DNA of 64,000 nt from Dama dama (GCF_033118175.1 NC_083692.1:92200001-92264000); one strand, 5' to 3'. Positions 52,863 to 64,000 are shown, counted from the first letter of the stretch. The notes: generated by a model from the sequence alone, not told the origin. Numbers and translations: made by a program.

Positions 52863-52989
52863 CGTGTGTGTTAGTTGCTTAGTCATGTCCGACTCTTCAC
52901 AATACCGTGGACTATAGCCCTCCAGGCTCCTCCGTCCATGGGATTCTCCAGGCAAGAATACTGGAGTGGGTTGCCATTTCCTTCTCCAG
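52863..52989 (-). mobile_element. Bov-A monomer with 13-bp duplication
   Basis: GTGTGTTAGTTGCTTAGTCA to TGCCATTTCCTTCTCCAG. Perfect duplication TATTAATAATATA flanks it (52850-52862 and 52990-53002). Confidence 0.93.
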
Positions 52990-53002
52990 TATTAATAATA
53001 TA

Positions 53003-53479
53003 TGAAAGCAGCCAAATAGTCTTAAGCCTTTTTTGAGGACTGTAACTCTACAACATGTGCAAACTTCCCCATCACCCACACTTCTCTCTTTCCCAATCAC
53101 CACACCAAAGATATTTCAGTCAAACTGCACTGCCTATCTAAAGTGCCTTACTTCTGGTCTCTTACTACAGTCTTAACGCTACCATCAGTAAACCTCCATT
53201 CTAATCTTTGTCTTGCCTCATTCACACAGGTCTTAATAATTCTCTCTCTCTCTTTTTTAATGCAAATTACCTCCCAAAACACCATCATTTTCTGTGCATG
53301 ACAATGTAATTCATGTGACCACTGTAACATAAAAGTGGGAAGACAAAGGGTCTATATGTTGTAAGGTATCTGCAGTTTACTTAAAGTGGTAAAATACTGG
53401 CTCTGAGTATACTATAAATGGTTAGCTAGGTATATTATAATTCCTAGGGCACACTTACACACACACACAGAGACATAGC
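53003..53479. other. Unassigned AT-rich DNA
   Basis: No element recognised. A short (CA)n lies at 53457-53469. Confidence 0.5.
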
Positions 53480-54310
53480 CTAATGACTATAGATAAATTA
53501 AAATGAAATATTGAAGCATAGTCAAATAATCTAAAGGAAGACAAATAGCAACAGTAAGGTGGGGAACAGAGGGACAAAAAATGAAGGGGACAAACAGGAA
53601 ACAAATAATAAAATGGTTGACCTAAATCTGACCATACAATGGTTACATTAAATGTAAATGGTTTAAACACATCAGATAAAGACAGATACAGAATGGTCAG
53701 CAAGTAAGCAAAATACTTTGAAGAAACTCACTTCAAATATAATTACATAAGCAGGTTAAAGCAAGAGGTTGGAAAAAGATATCCCATATGAACACTGATC
53801 AAAAGAAATAGGGAGTGACTGTACTACGATAAGACAAAGTAGACTTCATAGCACAGACAATCACCAAGGATAAAAGGAGACATTACAGGTTGCTAGGGCT
53901 TCTCATGTGGTGCTAGTGGTAAAGAACCCACTGCCTGAGACCCAGCTTGGATCCCTGGATCGGGAAGATCCCCTGGAAAAGAAAATGACAACCCACTCCA
54001 GTATTCTTGCCTGGAGAATGCCATGAACAGAGGAGTCTGGTATGCTGTAGTCCATAGGGTCGTAACAGAGTTGGACATAACTGAAGTGATTTAGCACGCA
54101 TACAGGTTGATAAAAGAGTTAATTCACCAAGACATAACAATCCTAAATGTGATTGCACCCAATGACAGACAGAGCTTCAAAATGCACAAAGCAAAAGTTG
54201 GCAGTACTGAAAGGAGAAAGAGACATCTACAGTTACAGTAGGAGACTTCAACATTCCTTTCTGTAATAGATAGAACTAACAGACAGAAGATCAGCAAGAA
54301 TATAGTACCT
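53480..54310 (+). repeat. Old L1M ORF2 relic, split by Bov-tA
   Basis: ATAATAAAATGGTTGACCTA, ACATTAAATGTAAATGGTTT, GAAGAAACTCACTTCAAATA, and after the SINE AGAGTTAATTCACCAAGACA, TTACAGTAGGAGACTTCAAC. This is the central L1 ORF2 region in sense, with stops throughout. Confidence 0.85.
53893..54100 (+). mobile_element. Bov-tA SINE nested in L1M
   Basis: GGCTTCTCATGTGGTGCTAG head, GCTTGGATCCCTGGATCGGG, Bov-A body to GAAGTGATTTAGCACGCA. The 9-bp duplication TACAGGTTG flanks it (53884-53892 and 54101-54109). Confidence 0.93.
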
Positions 54311-55774
54311 TGAGTACACCCTTTTGACTTAATTAATCCCAAGCATATTTCTGCACTTTTTTCTTTCATTTTTTCAACTCACTCCTGTTCTCCATTTTCT
54401 TTCAGTCCCTAGCTTTATACTAAACTTATTTGTGTTTTTCACTTTTGTCTTTGTAGTTTTACATCCATTTCCAGTTGATTACAAAAGCAAAAATAGGGAT
54501 AATGAAAGTTTAAAGTGCACAGTGAGTGTCTAGCTTAAACAGTTTGCAACAGCCACTGGGAACTGGTAGTTTACTCTGAAGCTTCCCTTTCTTCTTTTAA
54601 ATAATTCTCAAAGTATTCATACAGCCTGCTCTTATCATTTGTAATTGAGAGCTACATTATGGTCTAGAAAAGCAGTGTATCTTAAATTTTCTCTCTCACT
54701 ATTTTTTATTCCTGTTTTAACTGTTAGAACAGTTAAAACGTAGTTGCTTTGGTTAGTATGGTATCTAGTCAAACTTCACCAACCATTTACAAAGCAGATT
54801 TTGTAAAACACTGATTTTTTTTCATCTTTACTTACAGAAATTAACTTTTATAAAGCAAAGAAAGCAAAATTACACTGTGTATAGCAGTACAAACAACTTA
54901 AACTATATATTAGTCTTTAATGGTAGGCACTAATTTTTAGTTAATATGAGTTAAATAATAGTGCATTCCCGGTGTTTATTCCAATGATTTGGCAAAGATA
55001 AATTCTCATTTTTTGAATAAACAATTGAACACACTAACAAAGCCTTTTCTTTAATTTTGTTAATTTTTATCTTTATTTTCCTTTACTTCTTAGGAATTTT
55101 CTTACCTGAATTTTTTTTCCCTATACTAGAAGAAAAATATAGGCTGAGTAAGAGACAGTACTTTAAACATTGTTATGAATATTTTAAAAAATATGTCCTT
55201 TGGAGTAAAGAAATTTCACATACATAGACTCTGCCTTGTTTGGAAATAATAATAATTATCATTTATTGAGCACTTATTACATGTTAAAAATGTATGTTTT
55301 TATTTACATTATTTACATTTTATTTATTTTATTTTACTTTTATTTACTTTTATGTAAACTTTTATTTACATTATTGCATTTTATCATACCATAAGTATTT
55401 CAGAGGAAAAATTAAAAGTTTATATCTTTCCCAAAGGTATATAGCTGGCATTAAATTTGATAGGCATAAATATACAATTTACATACAATATTTTAAATGT
55501 ATTCATTGAAAAGATATTTTAATAATGCAAATTGCCAATAATAAATTTAACATGTGAAGATTTCTTTCCTATACTATTTGTGATAGAAAATTAGTCCAAA
55601 AATAGTTGTATCTCAACTTACAACCCTTATGTGTGGATAAGCAATGGTTTCCTTTATAATTCTTTGCTAGTTCAATGAAAAAAAATGAACTTGTTCCATA
55701 ATGTAACCTTACTGAAGAGCATCAGTCCTGGGGGATTTGTTCTTTGCCCGTGTGAGTTAAGATAGTAACAGTAG
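54311..55774. other. AT-rich DNA with TTTA-type low complexity
   Basis: ATCATTTATTGAGCACTTAT at 55258 is a short MIR/L2-like start. At 55290-55385 imperfect TTTTATTTACATT units form a low-complexity run. Otherwise unassigned. Confidence 0.5.
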
Positions 55775-55985
55775 TTGCTACTTACTGAGTATTTATGATG
55801 CGCCAGTCATCCTGCCTCACCCTTCACATACACGGTCTCATATAAGTTTCACAGCCACCACACCCTGTGTGGCAGGCATTTTATTCTACTTTACAGCAGA
55901 GGAGATTGAGTCTCGGAGAGAATTAGTAAATTACTCAAGATTATCCAACAATGTATTGCTGAGGTCCCAATCACTGCTTTTAATA
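55775..55985 (-). repeat. MIR SINE relic
   Basis: CTACTTACTGAGTATTTATG, CATACACGGTCTCATATAAG, GGCAGGCATTTTATTCTACT, GAGGAGATTGAGTCTCGGAG and AAATTACTCAAGATTATCC follow inverted MIR along most of its length. Confidence 0.8.
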
Positions 55986-57689
55986 ATTTCAGGGGCACTG
56001 TTGTGTGGCTAAGTACCAAACACGAATACCAAAACATCTGAGTAAAAAGTGGGGAAAAAGTCAATCATTCGTTACTGGTTACTAGGTATCATGTTAGACT
56101 TCCCGTCGTTTTACTGTATTTAACCAAGGTCGTCATTGAATTCTGTTACTCTAATTTCTTGTGTGGCTAAAAAGCCAAGGAAAATTGGTTAAGTTCTGTC
56201 AACTCTAAAGTTTCTGTATCATTTGGCAGCATGTAACTCTTATACTAAAAGGATTCTTAAAAGTCACAACTGTATGGTTAAATGGCAATCACACCCACAC
56301 GTGTGTCCAAAAAAATATGATAATAAGGGAACAGAAATAATTGTAGTAATAATGAAAGTACAGTAATTAAATATTAGGATAGTAATGTTGGAATTGAAAG
56401 TTGTGGAAGCTGAAATGAAATTTCTCTCCTCAGTTAAGAAGTAATATCTTTATATTACCTTAAAATACTAGGGGAAAAGCAATTTCACAAAGATTCCCTT
56501 CCCATTAGCAGACTCTTAGAAAGTTTTTGCAGATGATTGCTTAATTTTTTGTTTTTTTTACTTTAGATTTTTAACCCAAGAAGAATTCTCTAGGCCTTAA
56601 GTAGTTTACTATAATGGACAAGAAATTCTGTAGGAAGATAATTTAGAAAAGAAGTAAATAATTTAAATTTTTAAAGCCTGTATGAATGGATCTTTGTGAC
56701 TCAGTATTTAGAATATTCTTTTAGTAATCTAGAAACTGCAATATGTTGTCCCAAAATCCTTATCTCTTTTTTGTTGTCTAATTAATATTAAAAAAGAATA
56801 TGTAATGACAGTTGAAAATATTTCACACTTAAGGAAGATATCTTATTGAAAGGAATAAGTCAGAGATATGATACAAATAAAATAGTCATACGTATTTTGG
56901 CAAGAGTTTCAAATGGAACAGTCATAGATAGCTCCTGATAAACACATAAAAATATTTTATCTATAGTGTGTAGTCCAAAAACACCTTTCAGGTCTCTCTT
57001 GATTGACCCTGAATAAAAGTTATACTTCAGGTGACGGAAAAAAGGTCCATTAACGTTGCTCATGCATTTCAACATAAAAATGGAATAGAATCATTGACTA
57101 CAGGTAGAAATGTGCAAAACTACTCAAGATAAATATGCTGCTTTGAGGCTGCACATTCACTCCACTTTTGTCTGCCAGCTTGATTTTTGAATTGGGCACT
57201 CATGGATAAAAAGTATGTGATCTGAAAAAATAGTGTGTCTTTTAAAAGTCAGTGTCATATAATGTCATTCCTTTTGGCAAAATTTATGTTACATGGTGTT
57301 AGACCATGGGCTGAGCTAATGTAACATGATGCATTAAAAACTGCATATCCTGATTGTAATATGTGTCAGAACAATGAATTGTTACATCAGATACCTGTTC
57401 AGCTGTAAATGGGGCCCTCTATAAGTCACTGACAAAAGGATAATATTCTCCTGATGGCTGTATAGAACTCTTGTTGTCTAAAACATGCAGCCTTCCAACC
57501 TCCATACTCTGTGACATGTGGCCACTTAAGTTGCGTGTTTAATACATGCATACAATGAGAACACAGCACATTATTAAAGCCACAATTGGAAATATTTTTG
57601 TTTTCATAGGCATCTTTCTTCCAAAGATCCAATGGCTATATCTCCACCCCCCCCCCCGCCAAAACAAAGACACACATGGAGTTCTGATG
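55986..57689. other. Unassigned AT-rich DNA
   Basis: No repeat family or exon recognised. An 11-C run lies at 57647-57657. Confidence 0.5.
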
Positions 57690-57800
57690 GATTCTGTATT
57701 AGTTAGAAAATCCTTTGGGCTGCAAGTAACAGAAATCACATAAACAGTAGTTAAACACGTGAGGATTTGTTTTCTCACATAAAATGACTGGATTCAGCAG
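57690..57800. repeat. Unclassified ancient repeat
   Basis: ATCCTTTGGGCTGCAAGTAA, CAGAAATCACATAAACAG and GGATTTGTTTTCTCACATAA match a common old interspersed-repeat end of uncertain class. Confidence 0.5.
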
Positions 57801-58216
57801 TTAAATGATATCAGGACTGGGTATCTGAAATATCTGTCTTTTCCTCATGATTGAAAGGTAGATATTTTAACTCCAGTCGCTCCATCCACTTTCACTGAAG
57901 AAGTGGGAAAGGGGCAGTTCCCTGTATTTGTCCCTTTTATCAAGAAATCCAAAGCATTTCCATCAACTGCTACATGTTTCCAGTTATATCTAACTCACCA
58001 CCACTAGCTGCAAGGAAGATTTAGAGAGTAGACCCTACATGGAAGCAGATAAGAAGAAAGGTTTGGAGAATGAGTGTTTTGTAAGGCAGCTAATAATGTC
58101 TACTGTAGATGCCCCTGACAATTTATAAATCGAGCAGAAAACAGTATGGGGAAGACTTTAAAGAATGATCAATTCACATGGTAAAAATTTAATATTGACT
58201 TCTTTTTCTCTCTTTT
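57801..58216. other. Unassigned DNA
   Basis: Possibly more of the same old repeat; not resolved. Confidence 0.4.
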
Positions 58217-58335
58217 TAGTCGCTAAGTCATGTCCAGCTCTTGCGACCCCATGGACTGTAGCCTGCCAGGCTCCTCTGTCCATGGGATTCTCCAGGCAAG
58301 AATACTGCAGTAGGTTGCCGTTTTCCTTCTCCACT
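58217..58335 (-). mobile_element. Bov-A monomer
   Basis: TAGTCGCTAAGTCATGTCCA, CTCTTGCGACCCCATGGACT, AGGCAAGAATACTGCAGTAG, TTTTCCTTCTCCA. No clear target-site duplication. Confidence 0.9.
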
Positions 58336-58894
58336 TCTACTTCACCCTGTACACAAATATGAATTCTAGTGGAATGTGAGTATAAAGGTGAAAGGTAAAA
58401 AATATGTCTTTTGTAATAAAACATAGGATAATATCTTCATGATGTATGTAGGCAAAGATTTCTTAGATATAATACAAAAGCACTCACCCTCAAGGGAAGA
58501 ATGTAGTCACTGGATGACTAAAATCTATATCTAAAATCAGGAACTTCTGTTCATCCAGCATACCATTCAGAGAATGAAAAGGAAAGCCATAGAGCTCTGT
58601 TGTTTACCGTTTCTGACTGTTGTAGATAGTTGTCCCTGAACATTCTTATACATGTCTTTTGGGAAACAAAAGTGAGCATTTGTACTTGGAGAAGAATCTG
58701 TGGAGCTTAGGTTGCGCATATGTTTAGCTTTAGCAGATGATGTTGAAACCTGACCTTCCTCCATGGCTTCCTAAGAAGAATCATGCATTCAGTCATAGAT
58801 GGTTAATGCCCTGACTGATCTTTATGGGTTGGTAGAAACACCGTTTGGGAGAGAAGCCTTGGCCACACAACGTGACGTCAGCCCACAGTGGGTG
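58336..58894. other. Unassigned DNA
   Basis: No element or exon recognised. Confidence 0.5.
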
Positions 58895-58960
58895 TTTTTG
58901 TTTCCTCTTGCTGCTGTAACAAATCACCACAAATTTGGTGACTTACAACAAACTCCTAAA
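58895..58960. repeat. Unclassified ancient repeat fragment
   Basis: TTTCCTCTTGCTGCTGTAAC, AAATCACCACAAATTTGGTG and ACTTACAACA match the start of an old repeat ('ctgctgtaacaaattaccacaaacttagtggcttaaaacaa'). A second fragment lies at 60448-60525. Confidence 0.6.
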
Positions 58961-59654
58961 GAATGCCCTGAGTTCCAGACACACTCTTCTCTGGATCATG
59001 TGAAGCTGCAACCCTAGCTTCTTATGGAATTTGGGATCAGTGCTGATGACCAGTAAATTATTTTTCTTGCATGATGATACACTCCCATGAAGAGCCCAAA
59101 GCATTCAAATGGTAGGCATGGCTTCCAGTTCAGTGGAGTTCCTACTCTTTCCTATCATAGAAGCTTTCTCCGTGGAACTAGGGCCTCTAATCTGACAGAG
59201 ACTAGGGTGGCATGGACTTCTGTAGGAACAGATTCTACAAGTGGATTACTGGATGTGATGGTGAAAGATCCCAATCCTATTTCCATCCCTTGGTTTCCTG
59301 GTTCCATTCCGTGTATTCTATGGGGGCAATGTGTCAGCTATTAGCTCAGCACATATATCATATCCTAGAGAATGGTGCCCCAATCCTATGGTGTACTGTC
59401 CCTGAATTGACGCTCTAGCCATTCTGTTGCCATTCAATAGCCATTCTATTGATTGTCACAGGCCATTCTGTTGTTCTTTCAAGCTGGTTGCTTCTAGGTG
59501 ATGAGGCATATGTAAGACCAGTAGATTCTTTGGTCTCCTTGTTCTACTTCCTTTGATCTTAGGCAGTGTTGAGTCATGAGTTTACCATGTCATTAAACAA
59601 ATCCATATCTGGAATAGATGTCAGTTCTGATAAGGATAGATCATTGTGCCATTT
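58961..59654. other. Unassigned DNA
   Basis: The words CCATTCTGTTG and GCCATTCTATTG recur at 59420-59475, a short internal duplication. No exon. Confidence 0.45.
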
Positions 59655-59850
59655 TAGATTCCTCAAGAAGCAGATGCCAAGATAGGATTAGATACCGGGA
59701 ATTTATGGAGGAAACATCTGTGAAGAATATGGTGGGAGAGAGCAGAAATAGCAGGGAGAACCTTCAGACTACAAAGCAGGTGATCTGACACCCAGAACAA
59801 GATGAAGGGGAGGAAAGACTGGATAGAGAAAGGTTCAAACTGCAGTGCAG
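59655..59850. repeat. Unclassified ancient repeat (copy B)
   Basis: CCTCAAGAAGCAGATGCCAA, GGGAATTTATGGAGGAAACA, CTGTGAAGAATATGGTGGGA and GAGAACCTTCAGACTACAAA parallel the words of copy A at 43410. Confidence 0.45.
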
Positions 59851-59939
59851 TTCTTATAAAATCTTGACCAAGTTGATAGTGAGTTCCCAAGTAAAGATTT
59901 CCCATTGGAGGAATCATCTGGCTTTAGTGCCCCTGAAGT

Positions 59940-60148
59940 GAAGTGAAAGTCGCTCAGTTGTGTTCAACTCTTTGCAGCCCCATGGACTGTAGCCTGCTAG
60001 GCTACTCTGACCATGGAATTCTGCAGGCAAGAGTACTGGAGTGGGTAGCCATTCCCTTCTCCAGGGGATCTTCACAACCCAGGGATTGAACCGGGGTCTG
60101 CTGCATTGCAGGCAGATTCTTTACCATCTGAGCCACCAGGGAAGCCCC
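59940..60148 (-). mobile_element. Bov-tA SINE
   Basis: AAGTGAAAGTCGCTCAGTTG, GGACTGTAGCCTGCTAGGCT, GGGATTGAACCGGGGTCTGC, CCATCTGAGCCACCAGGGAA: complete and inverted. Confidence 0.93.
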
Positions 60149-60689
60149 TTGGTACCTCTACTAGCTCAGTAATTGAAAGTTGTGGAAGTTTAAGGCTGAC
60201 AGTCAACTATGCTCCCTACAGAAGTTTCTCTTGAAGGTACACCTGAGCTGTGTACTCTCAGGGTTGCTACACTGCATTTTTCAGGGTGGAAGGGGTCCTA
60301 TGAAAACAAGCTGCCACCAGATAATCTTCTCTTGGGATGGTGCCATATCAAGGGGTCAGTATTGGTTTTTCCTGCTGGCAGGTTAGCCATTTAGCAGTAC
60401 AAGTAGCCAAGTGAGCCTTGACGAAAAGAAGCCCACGTATAACCATTTTACTAGTTATCTATGGATGTAAAATGAATTACCCCAAAAGTTAGTGGCTTAA
60501 ACAGCATTTATTAGGGCTATGGGGCCTAATGTGTAGTTGCTGTAATGTTGTAATTTCATTTCATAAAACCAGATGACCAACTAGAGGGAGACACCCTGGA
60601 GAGATTACTTAAAGAAGTACTGTTGATAAAAACATGACCAGTCTCTTGCTGTCATCAAAGTTAGAAATCTATGTCAGTCTCCTGTTTGA
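60149..60689. other. Unassigned DNA with an ancient repeat fragment
   Basis: AAATGAATTACCCCAAAAGT, TAGTGGCTTAAACAGCATTT (60469-60510) is the same old family as at 58895. Confidence 0.5.
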
Positions 60690-60880
60690 CTTTTATTTAA
60701 CTCAGCAAATACTTACTCTGCATCTACTTGCCATTAGGCATTAAGATTCACGCTGGAGAAACTAAGATGAACATGATGTGGTCGCTAATCTTGACGAGCT
60801 CGGAGTCAGTTGAGGGAGAATGACATGCAGAGATGGGGAGACTAAGTTCACAGCCCTGTAAGTGTGGGGAAAACAACTTG
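60690..60880 (-). repeat. L2 LINE 3' relic
   Basis: CTCAGCAAATACTTACTCTG, CCATTAGGCATTAAGATTCA, GAAACTAAGATGAACATGAT and TCTTGACGAGCTCGGAGTCA follow inverted L2. Confidence 0.68.
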
Positions 60881-61158
60881 TATTTGTCAGGGAAGCCGTA
60901 GTCATTCTTTAATAAAATAGCACCTCAGCCCTCCAAGATTATTAGTAATGGAGAATTGCCACTCAGGGAGGAGATGGCTGGACTTTCCTCTTGTCCTGCC
61001 AGATTCATGAGTCCTTGGTATCTCTCAGATCTTTTCAGCCTTCAACCATGAATATTGATAAACTGATCACTTACAGAATCCCCTACAGATTCATTCCTAT
61101 AGTTCACCTGAGGCCAGGCTGGAATCTTTAAACAGAACTCAAATTAAGGTTTATGGAT
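60881..61158. other. Unassigned DNA
   Basis: Nothing recognised. Confidence 0.5.
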
Positions 61159-61274
61159 GGGACCTCCTTGGCAGTCCAGTGGTTCATTTCCACTGTGGGG
61201 GGTAGGTTCGATCCCTGGTTGCAGAACTAAGATCCCACATGCCATTTGGTGTGGCCAAGAAAAAAAAAAAAAAG
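61159..61274 (+). mobile_element. CHR-type SINE
   Basis: GGGACCTCCTTGGCAGTCCA, GGTTCGATCCCTGGTTGCAG, CTAAGATCCCACATGCCATT, then a 14-A tail. Confidence 0.9.
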
Positions 61275-61619
61275 CTTTTGGATAACAGAACAGAAGGGTG
61301 TCAAACAGTGAGAAATGCAGCTTGCATAGTTCCTATCCCAAATACCACAGGGCATCTGCTTGCCTAGATCTTGCAGGCCTCCTGTGGTTAGTCCTCTCCG
61401 AGAGTAACAAGAAATAACCTTCCATTGGTCTACTTCCTCAAAGTCCAGATCCAAAGGAGCAAGGCACAGAGAAAGATGTGTGTGTGTGTGTGTGTGTGTG
61501 TGATCGGGGGGTGATGATGGGCTGTTCCAGATTATCTTGGTAGCCCTTTTGTTGGAATGAGAAGGCTCCATGACATATTGCTAAATGGAGAAAAAAAGAT
61601 TTTTAAAGTGGGATTTATT
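61275..61619. other. Unassigned DNA with (TG)n
   Basis: A (TG)13 microsatellite lies at 61477-61502. Otherwise nothing recognised. Confidence 0.6.
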
Positions 61620-61700
61620 AATTTAAGAAATATTTATTGAGTACCTACTATGTGCAAGGCATTGCTACATGCTGGGCTACAGTGGTGGATAAGTCCAACA
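61620..61700 (-). repeat. L2 LINE 3' end relic
   Basis: AAATATTTATTGAGTACCTA, CTATGTGCAAGGCATTGCTA, CATGCTGGGCTACAGTGGTG is inverted L2 terminus. Confidence 0.78.
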
Positions 61701-61861
61701 TGGGTCCTTTTTATATGCAGGTAATAGTCAAACAGGAATTCAGCATAATCTCATTAATTATAATGTATAAATTTTTATATTCATACAAGTGTATATCCTA
61801 CTGTTTACTCAGTTTCCTATTTAGCACCTCCCAGATGACTTATTTATTTAACAAACACTTT

Positions 61862-62310
61862 GTATGGGGTTTAATTAAGTGCCAGCCCTGTCCTAAGCAT
61901 TTTATAAATATTAACTCATTTAGGCTTTATAAAAACATTATCAGGTAAGTATTATTGTAATTGGGCTTTGCTCAGTGGTAAAGAATTCACCGGCAGTGCA
62001 GGAGATGTGGGTTCGATTCCTGGGTCAGGGATATCCTCTGGAGAAGAAAATGGCAACCCACTCTAGTATTCTTGCCTGAAAAATCCCATGGACAGAGGAG
62101 CCTAGCGGGCTACAGTCCATGGGGTTGCAAAAGAGTCTAACACGACTTAGCGACTAAAACAACAGCATTATTATTATCACCCATGTTTTACAGATGAAGA
62201 AACTGGGGCATAGAAAAGTTGGTAATTTGTCCAGGTTTTCACAGTTAGTAAGTAGAGCTGGAAAGTGACTCTAGGCAGTTTGGCTCCAGAGTTCATGCTT
62301 TTACCCACTA
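61862..62310 (-). repeat. MIR SINE relic split by Bov-tA
   Basis: The left piece has AAGTGCCAGCCCTGTCCTAA, TAAATATTAACTCATTTAGG, TATCAGGTAAGTATTATT. The right piece has CATGTTTTACAGATGAAGAA, ACTGGGGCATAGAAAAGTTG, GTAGAGCTGGAAAGTGACTC. Together they make a near full-length inverted MIR interrupted at 61957-62165. Confidence 0.85.
61962..62164 (+). mobile_element. Bov-tA SINE nested in MIR
   Basis: GGGCTTTGCTCAGTGGTAAA, GGGTTCGATTCCTGGGTCAG, GTATTCTTGCCTGAAAAATC, AGTCTAACACGACTTAGCGA. TATTATT occurs on both sides (61950-61956, 62169-62175), consistent with a short duplication in AT-rich DNA. Confidence 0.9.
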
Positions 62311-62454
62311 CTCTAAATTCCTGACACTGGGAAACATTCTGCCTATTCCCTATCTTTAGGCATGGGGCCAAACACCATGATCTTAACGCGTAGCGTCAAG
62401 CATGCAATACAGACACATAGACACATACGAAACACACCCTGCGGGCCTGGGCAT

Positions 62455-62678
62455 GTGCTGTGTGCTTGGTCGCTCAGTCACGTCCAACTCTTTGTGACCC
62501 TTTGAACTGCAGGTCGCCAGGCTCCTCTGTCCATGGGATTTCCCAGGCGAGAATACTGAGGTGGGTTGCCATATCCTTCTCCAGGGGATCTTCCGGACCC
62601 AAGGATCAAACCAGCGTCTCCTGTGTCTCCTGCGTTGCAGGTGGATTCTTCACCTGCTAAGCCATTGGGGAAGGCCTG
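62455..62678 (-). mobile_element. Bov-tA SINE
   Basis: TGTGCTTGGTCGCTCAGTCA, TTCCCAGGCGAGAATACTGA, AGGATCAAACCAGCGTCTCC with a small internal duplication (GTCTCCTGTGTCTCCTGCG), and the inverted head CACCTGCTAAGCCATTGGGG. Confidence 0.92.
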
Positions 62679-63544
62679 AGCATAGGACTGGGTGTATACA
62701 GCAGCAGCAAAGGTCTTTTGGCTGGTGTATTACATTTATTTATTACTGGTTCACACATACAAGATCGGTAAAACGAAGGGAAAAAAAAGCAAATGGGTGG
62801 AGGCAGAGTTGGAGGTTTGGTGAGATAGTAGGTATTTACATCAAAAACCTAGGCTAAGGGAGAAGCTGCAAATCATTGCAAAACTGAGGTCAGAGGTTCT
62901 GGAAACCATGGCAAAAAGCAAAGAATGAAGTGTTACAAAGTTTTTGTTGCCTGACTGAAGGAAGATCCTTGACAGTAGTAAGAACCCTAGCTTCACAATC
63001 TTTTGATGTGTGGGTTTTACTGTTATTGTTTCTTTGGTTTAAGGGGTTACCTAATAATTTTATATTAACGATACAGGGGGTTGCAAAGAGTCAGACACGA
63101 CTGAGCAACTTATCTGAACTGAATGATCTACTGGATTTCTGATTGTAGCATTTTACTATGGTGAGTCAATTGGTGTTTTTTTTTTTTTTATTTTTACTCC
63201 CCCCACCCCATATGTCATAGCTCTGCTGTGTCACTTGAAATTGTATTTCAGTATGCCAACCAGTATGATAACAATATTTATATTGAATTTAACACCTGCA
63301 GTATACTGAACACAGGTGGAGGTTAGGAGAGGAAGATTTACAGAAGACAAGGTTTTTGTCTCTAAAGAAATTTGTAATCCAATGAAGAGTTAAGTAAGCA
63401 CATTCTCATGAAGAACTCAAACATAGGTTTTAAAAGAAAAATACCCCAAATAAAAATGAATATTGGGTGATTCCAAAGCATCCAAGGAGCATGAAATAGG
63501 CAGAGGTCAGTCTTGCTAGACTTTCTCCAGGAGGTGGGTTTTTT
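62679..63544. other. Unassigned DNA with a BovB tail
   Basis: GGTTGCAAAGAGTCAGACAC, GACTGAGCAACTTATCTGAACTGA in pieces at 63078-63120 is a BovB 3' tail in sense. A T run lies at 63176-63190. Otherwise nothing recognised. Confidence 0.55.
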
Positions 63545-63708
63545 AAAAAATGTTTTTTTATTTATTTAGCTGTGCCAGGTCTTAACTTACCCTGTGTGAG
63601 AGCTTTCATTGCAGCATGTGGAATCTAGTTCCCCAACCAGGGATCGAACCTGAGCCCCCTGCTTTGGGAGCACAGAGTCTTAACCACTGGGCCACCAGGG
63701 AAGTCCCC
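63545..63708 (-). mobile_element. CHR-type SINE
   Basis: TTATTTATTTAGCTGTGCCA, GCATGTGGAATCTAGTTCCC, CCAGGGATCGAACCTGAGCC, CTTAACCACTGGGCCACCAG, GGAAGTCCC as the inverted head. Confidence 0.92.
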
Positions 63709-64000
63709 ATGAGGTATGCTTTGATGTTGGATTTATACTGAAGTTCTTGAACTGTCAGGGTCTTGACCTGTCCAGAGCTTGTCACAGAAACCAGGAGGGA
63801 AGCAAGCATGGGGAAGGGTAAAGACTGAGGTTTTTGAAGAATGACACCAGGAAGCTAGAAAAGAAAGGAGCACTGCCCTGCGTTCTCTGGGGGACCCCAT
63901 CAGGAAGAGGGCGGATGGAGCTCACTGGAGGCCTGCCTCATTTTATGCAATAGCTATTTTGGAAATATAAAGCAACAGTCAAAAACTGTTGAGTATCTAT
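63709..64000. other. Unassigned DNA
   Basis: Nothing recognised before the window ends. Confidence 0.5.

Overview
This is a window of nuclear DNA from a ruminant (Pecora: cattle, sheep, goat, buffalo or a relative). The evidence is its interspersed repeats: 5'-truncated BovB (RTE) LINE copies ending in the ruminant-typical 3' sequence, many Bov-tA and Bov-A/Bov-A2 SINEs, CHR-type tRNA-derived SINEs shared with other Cetartiodactyla, and artiodactyl L1 3' ends. The species cannot be fixed without alignment. I found no protein-coding gene, rRNA, functional tRNA, CRISPR array or prokaryotic element. All open frames above 60 codons are explained by repeats, CpG-rich DNA, purine-rich minisatellite or chance. 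The only recognisable coding relics are dead LINE reverse-transcriptase fragments (BovB at 30784-31186; L1 ORF2 ends near 29343-29573, 35787-36044 and 36951-37211).

Layout. 1-9.3 kb: ordinary intergenic DNA with old L2, MIR and CR1/L3 relics and young ruminant insertions. 9.3-29.0 kb: about 19.7 kb in which I see no ruminant-lineage SINE or LINE insertion, while the rest of the window has one roughly every 1-2 kb. This block holds CpG islands (about 12.1-13.6, 18.0-18.3 and 19.7-20.9 kb) alternating with AT-rich, non-coding segments dense in homeodomain-like (TAATTA, CTAATC), octamer, FOX and E-box sequences (about 12.5, 14.7, 16.2, 17.2, 18.5, 19.6, 20.5 and 21.0 kb). That is the usual signature of a regulatory landscape at a developmental transcription-factor locus. 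The associated gene is not in the window and I cannot name it. 29-42.8 kb: L1-rich, with nested SINE insertions, an MLT1-like solo LTR and a 0.77-kb purine-only minisatellite between two inverted L1 3' ends. 42.8-64 kb: AT-rich intergenic DNA with old L1, MIR and L2 and further Bov-tA, Bov-A, CHR and BovB insertions, several with clear target-site duplications and several nested in older elements.

Nothing here looks like a new multi-gene system. The best candidate for undescribed biology is the repeat-depleted regulatory block at 9.3-29 kb. Its conservation and function are inferred from composition and need alignment and chromatin data. Repeat names come from recognising consensus sequence by eye, so element edges are approximate (about 10-20 bases) unless a target-site duplication fixes them.
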